Shown here piece by piece: positions 44,963 through 53,133 of a stretch of 64,000 nt of DNA (position 1 is the first letter of the stretch; the number at the start of each line of letters is the position of its first letter). The notes under the pieces are model-generated. The model was not told the origin of the DNA. It did no database searches and saw nothing but the letters and a program-made list of their open reading frames with translations. The translations under genes and the position numbers were made by a program. Origin of the DNA: an uncultured Rhodospirillaceae bacterium (GTDB lineage Bacteria > Pseudomonadota > Alphaproteobacteria > Azospirillales > Azospirillaceae); assembly GCA_937927415.1 (NCBI GenBank), contig CALBDS010000061.1, forward strand, positions 1 through 64,000. The letters run 5' to 3'.

Positions 44963-45913
44963 ATGGTTTCCAACATTCCTCCGGTCGCGGTCCGGACGCA
45001 CGGCCCCCTTATGGACAGTTCCTACGCCCTGCTGTTTGTCGATATCGCGGACTCCACCTCCCTTTATGAACGGCTGGGCGATGCCGCTGCCGCCGGGCTG
45101 ACGCGCAAGATGCTGCGCCATCTGCGGCTGGTGATCGACATCAACGGCGGGCAGGTCATCAAGGTGATGGGCGACGGGCTGCTGGCCGTGTTCCTCACCG
45201 CCGACGATGCGGTGTGGGCGGCCAGCACCATGACCGCCAGCCAGGGGGTGATGGGGTTGGACCTGCGGCTCGGGCTGCATTACGGCAACGCCATCCAGGG
45301 GGACGGGGATCTGTACGGCGACGCCTGCAACGTGGCGGCACGGGTGGAAGCCCTGGCCCGTCCGGGGGAGGCGCTGGCCACCAACGCCCTGGTCGCCCGC
45401 CTGTCCCCGCCGCTGGCCGCGCGGGCGGTGCCGCTGCGGGCGGTGCGGGTGAAGGGAAAGACCGCCCCCATTCCCATCTACGCCCTCGATCCCGCCGGAT
45501 GGGACGGCGGCGGCAGCACCGGCGGCGACGGCACGACCATCGGATTCACCCGCTTCGGCAGCGCAGGGGGCAGCACCGTGGATACCGTGCTGCATCTGGT
45601 CTATGGCGGGCGGACCATCACCCTGCACCCTGGCCAGCCGCGCCTGACCATCGGGCGGGATGACATCTGCGCCCTGCGCCTGCAATCCCGCTGCACCTCG
45701 CGCCATCACGCGGTGATCGAATACAGCCGCGGCGCCTTCCTTGTGACCGACCATTCCACCAACGGGACCTATGTGCAGACCGGAACCGGCCGCCCGATGG
45801 CGGTGGTGCGCGACCATGCCCGGCTGGTCGGGGCCGGGCTTCTGGGCTTCGGTGCCGAGCCGACGGCGGACGACGACGCCCACGTCGTCGCCTTTTGTTG
45901 CGAAATGCCCTGA
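44963..45913 (+). CDS. Class III nucleotidyl cyclase fused to an FHA domain
   Basis: The 316-aa protein has an N-terminal cyclase domain with metal Asp in LLFVDIADSTSLYERLG, KVMGDGLLAVF, LGLHYGNAIQGDGDLYGDACNVAARVEALA split over the usual loops, and RVKGKTAPIPIY. A C-terminal FHA domain follows, with RLTIGRDD, SRHHAVIEY and TNGTYV binding phosphothreonine. It likely makes cAMP or cGMP in response to a phosphoprotein signal. The start at 44963 follows AGGGGATGG. It lies just upstream of the nifB promoter on the same strand but has no visible nif role. Confidence 0.9.
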   Translation: MVSNIPPVAVRTHGPLMDSSYALLFVDIADSTSLYERLGDAAAAGLTRKMLRHLRLVIDINGGQVIKVMGDGLLAVFLTADDAVWAASTMTASQGVMGLDLRLGLHYGNAIQGDGDLYGDACNVAARVEALARPGEALATNALVARLSPPLAARAVPLRAVRVKGKTAPIPIYALDPAGWDGGGSTGGDGTTIGFTRFGSAGGSTVDTVLHLVYGGRTITLHPGQPRLTIGRDDICALRLQSRCTSRHHAVIEYSRGAFLVTDHSTNGTYVQTGTGRPMAVVRDHARLVGAGLLGFGAEPTADDDAHVVAFCCEMP

Positions 45914-45941
45914 ACCTTCCCCCGGCCTGTTGGTCCGGTGT

Positions 45942-45957
45942 TGTCACATCCCCGACA
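45942..45957 (+). promoter_or_regulatory. NifA upstream activator site 1
   Basis: TGT-N10-ACA, the NifA-binding consensus, at 45942-45957, about 95 bases upstream of the -24 element of nifB. Confidence 0.8.
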
Positions 45958-45980
45958 TTTGACCGGACGTCGGTGGGGTT

Positions 45981-45996
45981 TGTCACCTAGGCGACA
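45981..45996 (+). promoter_or_regulatory. NifA upstream activator site 2
   Basis: A second exact TGT-N10-ACA match at 45981-45996, spaced 39 bases from the first. Paired sites raise NifA occupancy. Confidence 0.82.
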
Positions 45997-46021
45997 AGGT
46001 AAGGAGGGCGGATCATTGAAA

Positions 46022-46034
46022 TAAGCCATTGATA
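46022..46034 (-). promoter_or_regulatory. IHF-binding site
   Basis: Read on the minus strand this is an exact match to the IHF consensus WATCAA-N4-TTR. It lies between the NifA sites and the -24/-12 promoter, exactly where IHF bends DNA to bring NifA to the polymerase. Confidence 0.75.
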
Positions 46035-46051
46035 TATAATGATTTCTTAAT

Positions 46052-46067
46052 TGGCCCACGCCTTGCA
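46052..46067 (+). promoter_or_regulatory. RpoN (sigma-54) -24/-12 promoter of nifB
   Basis: GG at 46053-46054, ten bases, then GC at 46065-46066 in a TTGGC...TTGCA context, the sigma-54 consensus. The transcript should begin near 46077, giving a leader of about 40 bases before nifB. Confidence 0.85.
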
Positions 46068-46116
46068 TAATCCAGGTCACACGATCAGCGGCCGACTAGG
46101 CGGAGGGAGTGGACCC

Positions 46117-47661
46117 ATGGGTAACGTGATCGCGCTGGATGGCATCCTGGGCCTCGGCGAACTGAAGGCCCCGGCGGAGATCCCGGCGGCGGCGTCCGGT
46201 TGTTCGTCGTCGGCCTGCGGCTCGTCGGACGGTCCCGGCGACATGCCCCCGGAGGTGTGGGAGAAGGTGAAGAACCATCCCTGCTATTCGGAAGAGGCGC
46301 ACCATTACTTCGCGCGGATGCACGTGGCCGTCGCCCCGGCCTGCAACATCCAGTGCAATTACTGCAACCGCAAATACGATTGCTCCAACGAAAGCCGCCC
46401 CGGCGTGGTCAGCGAGAAGCTGACCCCGGAACAGGCGGTGAAGAAGGTGCTGGCGGTCGCTCAGGAAATTCCGCAGCTTTCGGTCATCGGCATCGCCGGT
46501 CCCGGCGACTCCCTGGCTGCGGCCGGCAAGAACACCTTCGCCACCTTCGAAGGTCTGCAAAAGCTGGCGCCGGACCTGAAGCTGTGTCTGTCCACCAACG
46601 GTCTGGCCCTGCCCGACCATGTGAACCGCATCAAGGACTACAACATCGACCACGTGACCATCACCATCAACATGGTCGATCCCGAGGTCGGGCAGCACAT
46701 CTATCCCTGGATCTTCCACAAGCACAAACGCTGGACCGGGCTGGACGCCGCCAAGATCCTGCACGAACGCCAGATGGAAGGGCTGGAGATGCTGACCTCC
46801 GCCGGCATCCTGGTGAAGATCAACTCGGTGATGATCCCCGGCATCAACGATGAACACCTGCTGGAGGTCAACAAGGCGGTGAAGGCGCGCGGGGCGTTCC
46901 TGCACAACATCATGCCGCTGATCTCCGACCCGGCCCACGGCACCCATTTCGGCCTGACCGGCCAGCGCGGACCGACCGCGCAGGAGCTGAAGGTGGTGCA
47001 GGACCAGTGCGAGGGCGGCGCCAAGCTGATGCGCCACTGTCGTCAGTGCCGCGCCGACGCCGTGGGGCTGCTGGGCGAGGACCGCGGGGATGAATTCACC
47101 ACCGACCGCATCGAGGCGATGGAGATTTCCACCGACGACACCGTGCGCCGCCAGTACCGCGAGCACATCGAATCCGAACGCGCCGGCCGCCACGCCGCCA
47201 AGGAAGCCGCCAAGGCCGAGGTGGCGGAAACCGTCCCGTCCGACGTGGCCCCGATCCTGATCGCCGTCGCCACCAAGGGCGGGGAGCGCATCAACGAACA
47301 CTTCGGCCACGCCAAGGAATTCCAGATCTACGAAGTGGGTCTGCAGGGCGCGAAATTCGTCGGCCATCGCCGGGTGGACACTTATTGCGAGGGCGGTTCG
47401 GGCGACGAGGACGCGCTCGGCACCGTGCTGGCGGCCATTGCCGACTGCACCGCGGTGTTCGTCGCCAAGATCGGCGGCTGCCCCAGCACCTCCCTGAAGG
47501 AGGCGGGCATCGAGCCGGTTGACCGCTTCGCTTTCGAGTACATTGAAGAGTCCGCGTTGACCTACTTCAAAGACTATGCCGAACGGCTGAGGCAGGGTGC
47601 GGTCACGGACCGCAAGGGCCACGACGCGGTTCTGCGCCCGGCGGAGGCCCTGCGGGCCTGA
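46117..47661 (+). CDS. nifB: Nitrogenase FeMo-cofactor biosynthesis protein NifB
   Basis: The 514-aa protein starts at an ATG with GGAGGGAGT upstream. The radical-SAM cluster motif CNIQCNYC (Cys about 76, 80, 83) is followed by the NifB hallmark NRKYDC, and a C-terminal NifX/NifB-type domain carries INEHFGHAKEFQIYEV. NifB fuses two [4Fe-4S] clusters with a carbide from SAM to form NifB-co, the precursor of the nitrogenase cofactor. It is the first gene of the nif block and is controlled by the NifA/RpoN promoter upstream. Confidence 0.98.
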   Translation: MGNVIALDGILGLGELKAPAEIPAAASGCSSSACGSSDGPGDMPPEVWEKVKNHPCYSEEAHHYFARMHVAVAPACNIQCNYCNRKYDCSNESRPGVVSEKLTPEQAVKKVLAVAQEIPQLSVIGIAGPGDSLAAAGKNTFATFEGLQKLAPDLKLCLSTNGLALPDHVNRIKDYNIDHVTITINMVDPEVGQHIYPWIFHKHKRWTGLDAAKILHERQMEGLEMLTSAGILVKINSVMIPGINDEHLLEVNKAVKARGAFLHNIMPLISDPAHGTHFGLTGQRGPTAQELKVVQDQCEGGAKLMRHCRQCRADAVGLLGEDRGDEFTTDRIEAMEISTDDTVRRQYREHIESERAGRHAAKEAAKAEVAETVPSDVAPILIAVATKGGERINEHFGHAKEFQIYEVGLQGAKFVGHRRVDTYCEGGSGDEDALGTVLAAIADCTAVFVAKIGGCPSTSLKEAGIEPVDRFAFEYIEESALTYFKDYAERLRQGAVTDRKGHDAVLRPAEALRA

Positions 47662-47693
47662 TCCTCCACCAACACTGTCAACCAACCCCCATT

Positions 47694-47747
47694 CCCCGCC
47701 ATCCATGACGGCGGGGGGCCGGGCGGTCACCCTGGACGGGCCGCCCG
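47694..47747 (+). other. Two stem-loops between nifB and the ferredoxin gene
   Basis: CCCCGCC/GGCGGGG at 47694-47716 and CGGGCGG/CCGCCCG at 47720-47747 are successive hairpins without T-runs. They may protect the nifB mRNA 3' end or reduce read-through, setting different levels of NifB and the proteins downstream. Confidence 0.5.
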
Positions 47748-47771
47748 ATCACCAGCGAAGGAGTGAGTTCC

Positions 47772-47963
47772 ATGGCTTACAAGATCAAAGCGGCTGAATG
47801 CACCGTCTGCGGCGCCTGCGAAGCGGAATGCCCGAACATCGCCATTTCGATGAAGAAGGGCACCTACGTCATCGATCCGGCCAAGTGCACCGAATGCGCG
47901 GGCCAGTTCGACAGCCCGCAGTGCGCGGCGGTGTGCCCGGCGGACTGCTGCGTCCCGGCCTGA
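47772..47963 (+). CDS. fdxN: 2[4Fe-4S] ferredoxin, FdxN-like
   Basis: The 63-aa protein has CTVCGACEAECP and a second cluster motif with eight residues between the second and third Cys (CTEC-x8-CAAVCP), typical of the ferredoxins found beside nifB. It should donate electrons to NifB or nitrogenase maturation. GAAGGAG precedes the ATG. It is cotranscribed with nifB, with two hairpins in between. Confidence 0.9.
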   Translation: MAYKIKAAECTVCGACEAECPNIAISMKKGTYVIDPAKCTECAGQFDSPQCAAVCPADCCVPA

Positions 47964-48046
47964 CGCCTTCGGGAAACGCCGGGGGCGGCCGGTGCGGCGC
48001 CCCCGCTTTTCCCCCCATCGCTCGTGCCTTCTCCCCAACATGACGG

Positions 48047-48565
48047 GTGGCCATGCTGGTCGAGGTGGATGAAAGCTGGCTGGAGCGCCGGTATTACGGC
48101 GGCGACCTTCCGGCGGACGCGGAACGGTTCCTGCATCTGGCCGCCGCCAGCTACAGCGACCCCGCCGCGGCGGAATCCTGGCTCGCCCAGGCGGCAAAGG
48201 CCGCACCGGGGCACCGTCTGGTCGATCTCGGCCATTACAAATACCATTTCTACCGCGCCAATCTGGACACGGCGCTGGGCTACGGCTGGAAGATGGTCGG
48301 GCACGCCCTGGCCGCGCTGGGCCGCAACGATGACGACTGGCGCCTTGTCACCCGTGACACAGCCGATTTTTCCGGGTTGGAGCCGGCCCCACGCCTGTTT
48401 CTGTTCGCCCTGACCGCCTGCGGCTATCTGCTGCTGCGTCTGGGCCGGCGGGACGAAGGGCGGGAGGTTCTGACCAGGGTGCGCGACCTGGACACCGCCG
48501 ACCGCATGGGGGCCGCCCGCCTTCTCGCCATCGACGACCGCCGCGGCCAGGACGAGGAGGAGTGA
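48047..48565 (+). CDS. Nif-cluster hypothetical protein, 172 aa
   Basis: The protein is helical, with repeated Ala/Leu helices and paired Trp/Tyr (ERRYYGG, LGHYKYHFYRANLDTALGYGWKMVGHAL) that resemble TPR-like helical hairpins. No catalytic motif is seen. It lies between the ferredoxin and the LRV protein genes, in the same operon, with a four-base gap to the next start after GAGGAGGAG. A nitrogenase role is suggested by position only. A start at 48053 is also possible. Confidence 0.65.
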   Translation: MAMLVEVDESWLERRYYGGDLPADAERFLHLAAASYSDPAAAESWLAQAAKAAPGHRLVDLGHYKYHFYRANLDTALGYGWKMVGHALAALGRNDDDWRLVTRDTADFSGLEPAPRLFLFALTACGYLLLRLGRRDEGREVLTRVRDLDTADRMGAARLLAIDDRRGQDEEE

Positions 48566-48567
48566 CC

Positions 48568-49428
48568 ATGACCGGCAGCGAGACGCACGGCCTTGATGCC
48601 GGAACCACGCCCCCGCAGGACGGCACCGCCCGCGTCACGGACATCGTGGAAACGCTGGACTGGCTGGGCCGCCCGGTCAACTGCGCCGACTGCGCCCATC
48701 AGGACCGCAAGGCCGAAGGCCGGTGCCAGCCGCTGCGGGCCTGCGTCCACGACCGCTACGCCAAGCGGATCCAGCGTTTCTTCGAATGGAACGACGATCT
48801 GGCGGGCGAATACCTCGACCATCCATATTTCGAGGTGCGGGCCAACGCCGTGCGCTTCGCCCCCATCTTCGTGGTGCCGCGGCTGATGACCGACCCGGAC
48901 GAGACGGTGCGCGCCTCGCTGGCCCGCCGCCTGCCCCGCCGGCTGCTGCTGAAGATGCGCGACGACCCGCACCGGGAGGTGCGCATCGCCGTCGCCATGC
49001 GGCTGGACGGGCCGGATCTGGCGCCGATGATGCGCGACGGCGACTATTCCGTCCGTCTGCGCGTCGCCCGCCGGGCGCCGGAAGGGATGCTGCCGGCGAT
49101 GATGCACGACGACGATGCCGAGGTGCGGATGGAGGTCGCCCGCCGCATCAGCCTGGAATGGCTGATGTCCATGGCCTGGGACGACAACGCCCGCGTCCGC
49201 TCGCTGGTGGCCCAGCGGCTGCCGCCGGAAAAGCTGGTGCCGCTGGCCCGTGATACCGACTGGTGCGTGCGCTATGTGGTGGCGACCCGCATCGCCCCCG
49301 CCGATCTGGAACCGCTGACCCACGACCCGGAGGACGACGTGCGCGCCGTGGCCCTGTCCCGCCTGCGCGACGCCGCCGCTCCTGCCTCCCCCCCATCGGA
49401 CACCACCGCTCAGGGTGACACACCATGA
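48568..49428 (+). CDS. 4Fe4S-binding leucine-rich-variant (LRV) repeat protein
   Basis: The 286-aa protein has an N-terminal cysteine cluster CADC...C...C (Cys about 39, 42, 53, 59) followed by about seven LRV helical repeats with recurring DPD/EVR and VRxxVAxRL. This is the architecture of the Azotobacter LRV iron-sulfur protein, also encoded in nif clusters. Function is not known; the repeats form a curved scaffold. The start at 48568 has GAGGAGGAG upstream, and the stop overlaps the NifZ start (ATGA). Confidence 0.88.
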   Translation: MTGSETHGLDAGTTPPQDGTARVTDIVETLDWLGRPVNCADCAHQDRKAEGRCQPLRACVHDRYAKRIQRFFEWNDDLAGEYLDHPYFEVRANAVRFAPIFVVPRLMTDPDETVRASLARRLPRRLLLKMRDDPHREVRIAVAMRLDGPDLAPMMRDGDYSVRLRVARRAPEGMLPAMMHDDDAEVRMEVARRISLEWLMSMAWDDNARVRSLVAQRLPPEKLVPLARDTDWCVRYVVATRIAPADLEPLTHDPEDDVRAVALSRLRDAAAPASPPSDTTAQGDTP

Positions 49429-49739
49429 CCGCGACCCGGCTGAAATCCTCCTCCTCCCGCACATCCGACGACGTGGTGGAGCTGATCCACCCGCCGGTGT
49501 TCGAGGAAGGGCAGAAGGTCCGCGCCCTGCGCACGGTGCGCAACGACGGGACATACCCCGGTGTCCCCACCGGAACGGAAATCATCCAGGCCGGCGATGT
49601 CGGCTATGTCAAGTCGATCGGCACCTATCTGCAAATGTACTACATCTACGGCATCGATTTTTATGAGCGCCGCATCGTCGTCGGCATGCGCGCCAAAGAA
49701 CTGGAACTGGTCGATGCCCGCTGCAACGATCCGAAATAA
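49425..49739 (+). CDS. nifZ: Nitrogen fixation protein NifZ
   Basis: The 104-aa protein matches NifZ: FEEGQKVRALRTVRNDGTYPG, the AGDVGYVKSIGTYLQMYYIYGIDF core split over two strands, and a C-terminal acidic end. NifZ helps complete the second P-cluster of the MoFe protein. It is translationally coupled to the LRV gene and followed by a second NifZ-type gene. Confidence 0.9.
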   Translation: MTATRLKSSSSRTSDDVVELIHPPVFEEGQKVRALRTVRNDGTYPGVPTGTEIIQAGDVGYVKSIGTYLQMYYIYGIDFYERRIVVGMRAKELELVDARCNDPK

Positions 49740-49800
49740 GAAGATCGTCCGGCACAGAGTCCCACCCCATCGTTTCGTTTCTTGAGAAGGGTTTCCCGCC

Positions 49801-50133
49801 ATGACCGAAGTCATCCCCTCCCAGGCCGACGTTTCGCCCGCCGACAAGGCCGCCGGTTTCATCCCGCCCCGTGAACCCATCTTCGACTGGGGCATGCGGG
49901 TGGCCGCGGCGGAGGATCTCTACAACGACGGCAGCCACCCCCATGTGGCCGAAGGTGCCCTGCTGGTGCCCAAGGGAACCCCCGGCGAGGTGGTGCGCGT
50001 CGGCAAGTCCGAGGTGGACAGCACCCCGGTTTATCTGGTGGAATTTCCCGGTTCCGTGATGGTCGGCTGCTTCGAGGACGAACTGGCCCCCATTTCCAGG
50101 CCGCTGCGTCTGGCGCCCGGCGTGATGGGCTGA
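49801..50133 (+). CDS. Second NifZ-type protein
   Basis: The 110-aa protein has the same SH3-like pattern as NifZ: DWGMRVAAAEDLYNDGSHPHV, then GTPGEVVRVGKSEVDSTPVYLVEF. It is clearly related but diverged from the preceding NifZ, so tandem duplication with specialisation is likely. GAGAAGGG precedes the ATG. Confidence 0.75.
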   Translation: MTEVIPSQADVSPADKAAGFIPPREPIFDWGMRVAAAEDLYNDGSHPHVAEGALLVPKGTPGEVVRVGKSEVDSTPVYLVEFPGSVMVGCFEDELAPISRPLRLAPGVMG

Positions 50134-50167
50134 CCCGCGGAGCGGGCGTGCGGATGGAGATGCCGTG

Positions 50168-51355
50168 ATGGTCTATCTCGACAACAACGCCACGACCCCG
50201 CTGGCTCCGGGGGTGCTGGATGCCATGCTGCCCTATCTGACCGGGCAGTTCGGCAACCCGTCCAGCCCCCACGCCGCCGGCATGGCCGCGAAAACGGCGG
50301 TGGGGAGCGCCCGTGCGGTGGTGGCGTCGTTGATCGGGGGCCGCCCCGCGGAGGTGATCTTCACCGCCAGCGCGTCGGAAGCCAACCACACCGCCATCCT
50401 CGGCATCCTGGCCGACGCCCCGTCCGGCCGGCGGGGATTCGTCACCACGGCAGTGGAGCACCCCTCCATCCTGCTGCTGGCCAGGGATCTGGTGCGCCGC
50501 GGCTGGCCGGTGACCATCGTGCCGGTCGATGACCAGGGCCGCGTGGATCTTGCGGAACTGGCCGCGGCGGTGGACGGCACCACCGCCCTCGTCTCCGTCC
50601 AATGGGCCAACAACGAGACGGGGACCATCCAGCCGGTGACCGAGGCCGCGGCCATCGCCCATGCCGCCGGCGCGCTGTTCCACACCGACGCGGTGCAGGC
50701 GGCGGGGCGGATTCCCGTCAGCGGCCCCGCCGCCGGGGCCGACCTGCTGACCATTTCCGCCCACAAGATCCATGGGCCGAAGGGGATCGGTGCCCTGTGG
50801 GTGCGCAAGGGAACGGATCTGGCCCCGCTGGTCCATGGGCATCAGGAACGCAGCCGCCGCGGCGGCACCGAGAATGTTCCCGCCATCGCCGGTTTCGCGG
50901 CGGCGGCCCTCCAGGCCATGGACGCCCTGCCCGCCATGGCCGATGTGGCCGCTCTGCGGGACCGGCTGGAGCGGGCCATTCTGGCCGGCTGCCCCGGTGC
51001 CGCGGTCAACGGTGCGGGCGCGGACCGGCTGCCCAACACCGCCAACATCCGTTTCAGCGGTCCCCAGGGGTATCCGCTGAACGGCGAGGAACTGCTGATG
51101 CGCCTGGACCGGGCCGGCATCCAGGTCTCCATGGGGGCGGCCTGCGCCTCGGGCGGCAACGCGCCGTCCCATGTGCTCCTGGCGCTGGGGCTGTCGGGGG
51201 AAGAAGCCTCGTCGTGTTTGCGTTTTTCTCTCAGCCGTTTCACCAGCGCCGACGACATCGCGGCGGTGGAAAACGCGCTTCCACCGCTGTTCGCGCGTTT
51301 TGCGCGCGTAACAGGTTTCAGCAACGACAAGAAGACAGGAGCACACCGACAATGA
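50168..51355 (+). CDS. nifS: Cysteine desulfurase NifS
   Basis: The 395-aa PLP enzyme has the Lys of SAHKIHGPKG (about 200), His in VEHPS, and the active-site Cys in GAACASGGNAPSH (about 326). It takes sulfur from cysteine for iron-sulfur cluster assembly. Within the nif block it should supply nitrogenase clusters. ATG 50168 follows GGAG at eight bases; a GTG lies at 50165. The stop overlaps nifT by ATGA. No nifU is seen in the window. Confidence 0.88.
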   Translation: MVYLDNNATTPLAPGVLDAMLPYLTGQFGNPSSPHAAGMAAKTAVGSARAVVASLIGGRPAEVIFTASASEANHTAILGILADAPSGRRGFVTTAVEHPSILLLARDLVRRGWPVTIVPVDDQGRVDLAELAAAVDGTTALVSVQWANNETGTIQPVTEAAAIAHAAGALFHTDAVQAAGRIPVSGPAAGADLLTISAHKIHGPKGIGALWVRKGTDLAPLVHGHQERSRRGGTENVPAIAGFAAAALQAMDALPAMADVAALRDRLERAILAGCPGAAVNGAGADRLPNTANIRFSGPQGYPLNGEELLMRLDRAGIQVSMGAACASGGNAPSHVLLALGLSGEEASSCLRFSLSRFTSADDIAAVENALPPLFARFARVTGFSNDKKTGAHRQ

Positions 51356-51558
51356 AAGTCATGGTCCGCAAGGTCGGCGAACAGTTCACCATCTATGTCG
51401 CCAAGAAGGATCTGGAAGAAGCCATCGTCGAGATGGAAAAGCCGGGCCTGTGGGGCGGCTGGGCGAAGATCGCCAACGGCTGGACGCTGGAAATGCCGGT
51501 GATGCCGGACGACACGCGCCTGCCCATCACCGTGGAAGCCAAGAAACTGGCGGAGTGA
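51352..51558 (+). CDS. nifT: NifT/FixU protein
   Basis: The 68-aa protein fits NifT: MKVMVRKVGEQFTIYVAKKD start, GLWGGWAKIANGW core. Its function in nitrogen fixation is not established. It is coupled to nifS by overlap. Confidence 0.92.
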   Translation: MKVMVRKVGEQFTIYVAKKDLEEAIVEMEKPGLWGGWAKIANGWTLEMPVMPDDTRLPITVEAKKLAE

Positions 51559-51565
51559 TCCCATC

Positions 51566-51850
51566 ATGGCCCTGACGACGGAGCAGATCGACATCCTGGT
51601 CGAGTTCATCGGTGGGCGGTTCGCCGCCGGTGCTTCCCTGGCCGATATCGTCCATGCGGTGAAGGCCGCGTGCCCCGGCTTCTCCGTCACCGGGGCCATG
51701 GCCTCGGTCATGGCGGAAGACCCGTACCGGGAGGAGAAGGACTTCTGCCTCTATCTGGTGGACGGCTCGAACCATTGCTGGCTGGTCACCGACAAGCCGG
51801 AAAACGCCACCGCCATCGTGATCGGCCAAAAAGACGAGGATGACCTCTGA
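51566..51850 (+). CDS. Nif-cluster hypothetical protein, 94 aa
   Basis: A small acidic protein with a helical N-terminal half (TTEQIDILVEFIGGRFAAG) and a C-terminal half with two Cys and the stretch NHCWLVTD. Its stop overlaps the ATG of the next gene. It is conserved in position only as far as can be judged here. Function unknown. Confidence 0.65.
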   Translation: MALTTEQIDILVEFIGGRFAAGASLADIVHAVKAACPGFSVTGAMASVMAEDPYREEKDFCLYLVDGSNHCWLVTDKPENATAIVIGQKDEDDL

Positions 51851-53094
51851 TGACCACCGACGCGGCCCGCACCCCCTCCCCCGACACCGCCCGCACCGAT
51901 GAGGACGCCCTCACCGACGGTCCGGCGCCCGAGGGCGAGGACACCGAACTCGATTTCATCCCCCTGTGCGATCCCGACATCTCGGACGCCGAAGTCGGGA
52001 TTCTGGGCCGCGTCCTGACCGCCGGCTCCCTCAACAACGGGCACGTGACCCGTGCGTTCGAGGAAGCCTTCGCCGATACCCTGGGCCGTGCCCATGCGGT
52101 GGCGGTGCCCAGCGGCACCATCGGCATGCTGATGGTGCTGCGTGCCCTGGGCATCGGGCCGGGGGACGAGGTTCTGTGCTCCCCCTACGGCTGGCATCAG
52201 ATCCAGCAGGCGGTGGCGCTGTCGGGCGCCACCCCGGTTCTGGTGGACATCGACTATTGGCAGCACACCATCAACCCGGCCAAGGCCGCGGAGAAGGTGA
52301 CGCCCGCCACCAAGGCGATCATCGCCGCCAACGTCAACGGCCACCCCGCCCATTGGGACGAGCTGAAGGCCCTGGCCGACGCCAGGAACCTGCATCTGAT
52401 CGAGGACAGCACCGAGGCGATCGGCTCCACCTACAAGGGGCAGATGGCGGGGACCTTCGGCCTGTGCGCCCTGTTCGATTTTTCCGAGCCGGGCATCCTG
52501 CTGGCCGGCGGCGGCGGCATGATCGTCACCGACGACCGTGATCTGGCCCACGAGTTGCGCTATCTGCGGCAGCGGGAAACCGAACACCGCTACACCGTCG
52601 GCATCACCCGCCGCCTGCCGTTCCAGGCCGGTCTCAGCAACCTCAACGCCGCCCTGGGGCTGGTGCAGTTGAAGCGGCTGCCGGACATCCTGGAAAAGCG
52701 CAACCAGGTGATCCGCTGGTACGACGCCGCCATGGCCGCGTTCGAAGGGATCAAGCCGCCCTACAAGGGGCCGGGGGCCGAGATCGTCAACCCCATGGTC
52801 TATGCCGTCCACCTGGGCACCCGCTTCACCGCTTCGGGCCGCAAGGCGATCATCGAGGACATGGACACCCACGCCGTCGATGTCTGCGACTACGGCCAGC
52901 CGCTCTACACCCAGCAATATTACGTGGAACGCGGCTACAACCGCGCCGACTATCCGGTGTGCCAGAAGACCGCCGACCGCGCCCTCGCCCTGCCGCTGCA
53001 TCATAAGGTGACCCGGGACCAGATCACCTTCATCGTCGATACGCTGAAGGATGCGACGGTCAACACCGGGGCCGGTGCGGCGATCTATCTGTAA
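51850..53094 (+). CDS. DegT/DnrJ/EryC1/StrS-fold protein lacking the PLP lysine
   Basis: The 414-aa protein follows the sugar-aminotransferase fold: SGTIGML (88-94), the conserved Asp in LIEDSTEAIGS (about 186), and GTFG at 201. In active members GTFG is followed by a segment ending SFHPxKN, whose Lys holds PLP. Here the corresponding sequence is FDFSEPGILLAGGGG, with Gly at about 215 in place of that Lys. It is therefore unlikely to be a transaminase. ColD-type enzymes use His at this spot, but there is none here. It sits in the nif operon, 39 bases before the SIR2-fold gene, so a nitrogenase-related scaffold or sensor role is possible. Confidence 0.85.
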   Translation: MTTDAARTPSPDTARTDEDALTDGPAPEGEDTELDFIPLCDPDISDAEVGILGRVLTAGSLNNGHVTRAFEEAFADTLGRAHAVAVPSGTIGMLMVLRALGIGPGDEVLCSPYGWHQIQQAVALSGATPVLVDIDYWQHTINPAKAAEKVTPATKAIIAANVNGHPAHWDELKALADARNLHLIEDSTEAIGSTYKGQMAGTFGLCALFDFSEPGILLAGGGGMIVTDDRDLAHELRYLRQRETEHRYTVGITRRLPFQAGLSNLNAALGLVQLKRLPDILEKRNQVIRWYDAAMAAFEGIKPPYKGPGAEIVNPMVYAVHLGTRFTASGRKAIIEDMDTHAVDVCDYGQPLYTQQYYVERGYNRADYPVCQKTADRALALPLHHKVTRDQITFIVDTLKDATVNTGAGAAIYL

Positions 53095-53133
53095 GCCCCA
53101 GTTTTCCCGAACGACCCCAATGGAGTGCGTGCC

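Noticed and set aside
51850..53094. Ordinary sugar aminotransferase assignment
   Set aside because: The catalytic PLP lysine is not present in the expected position.
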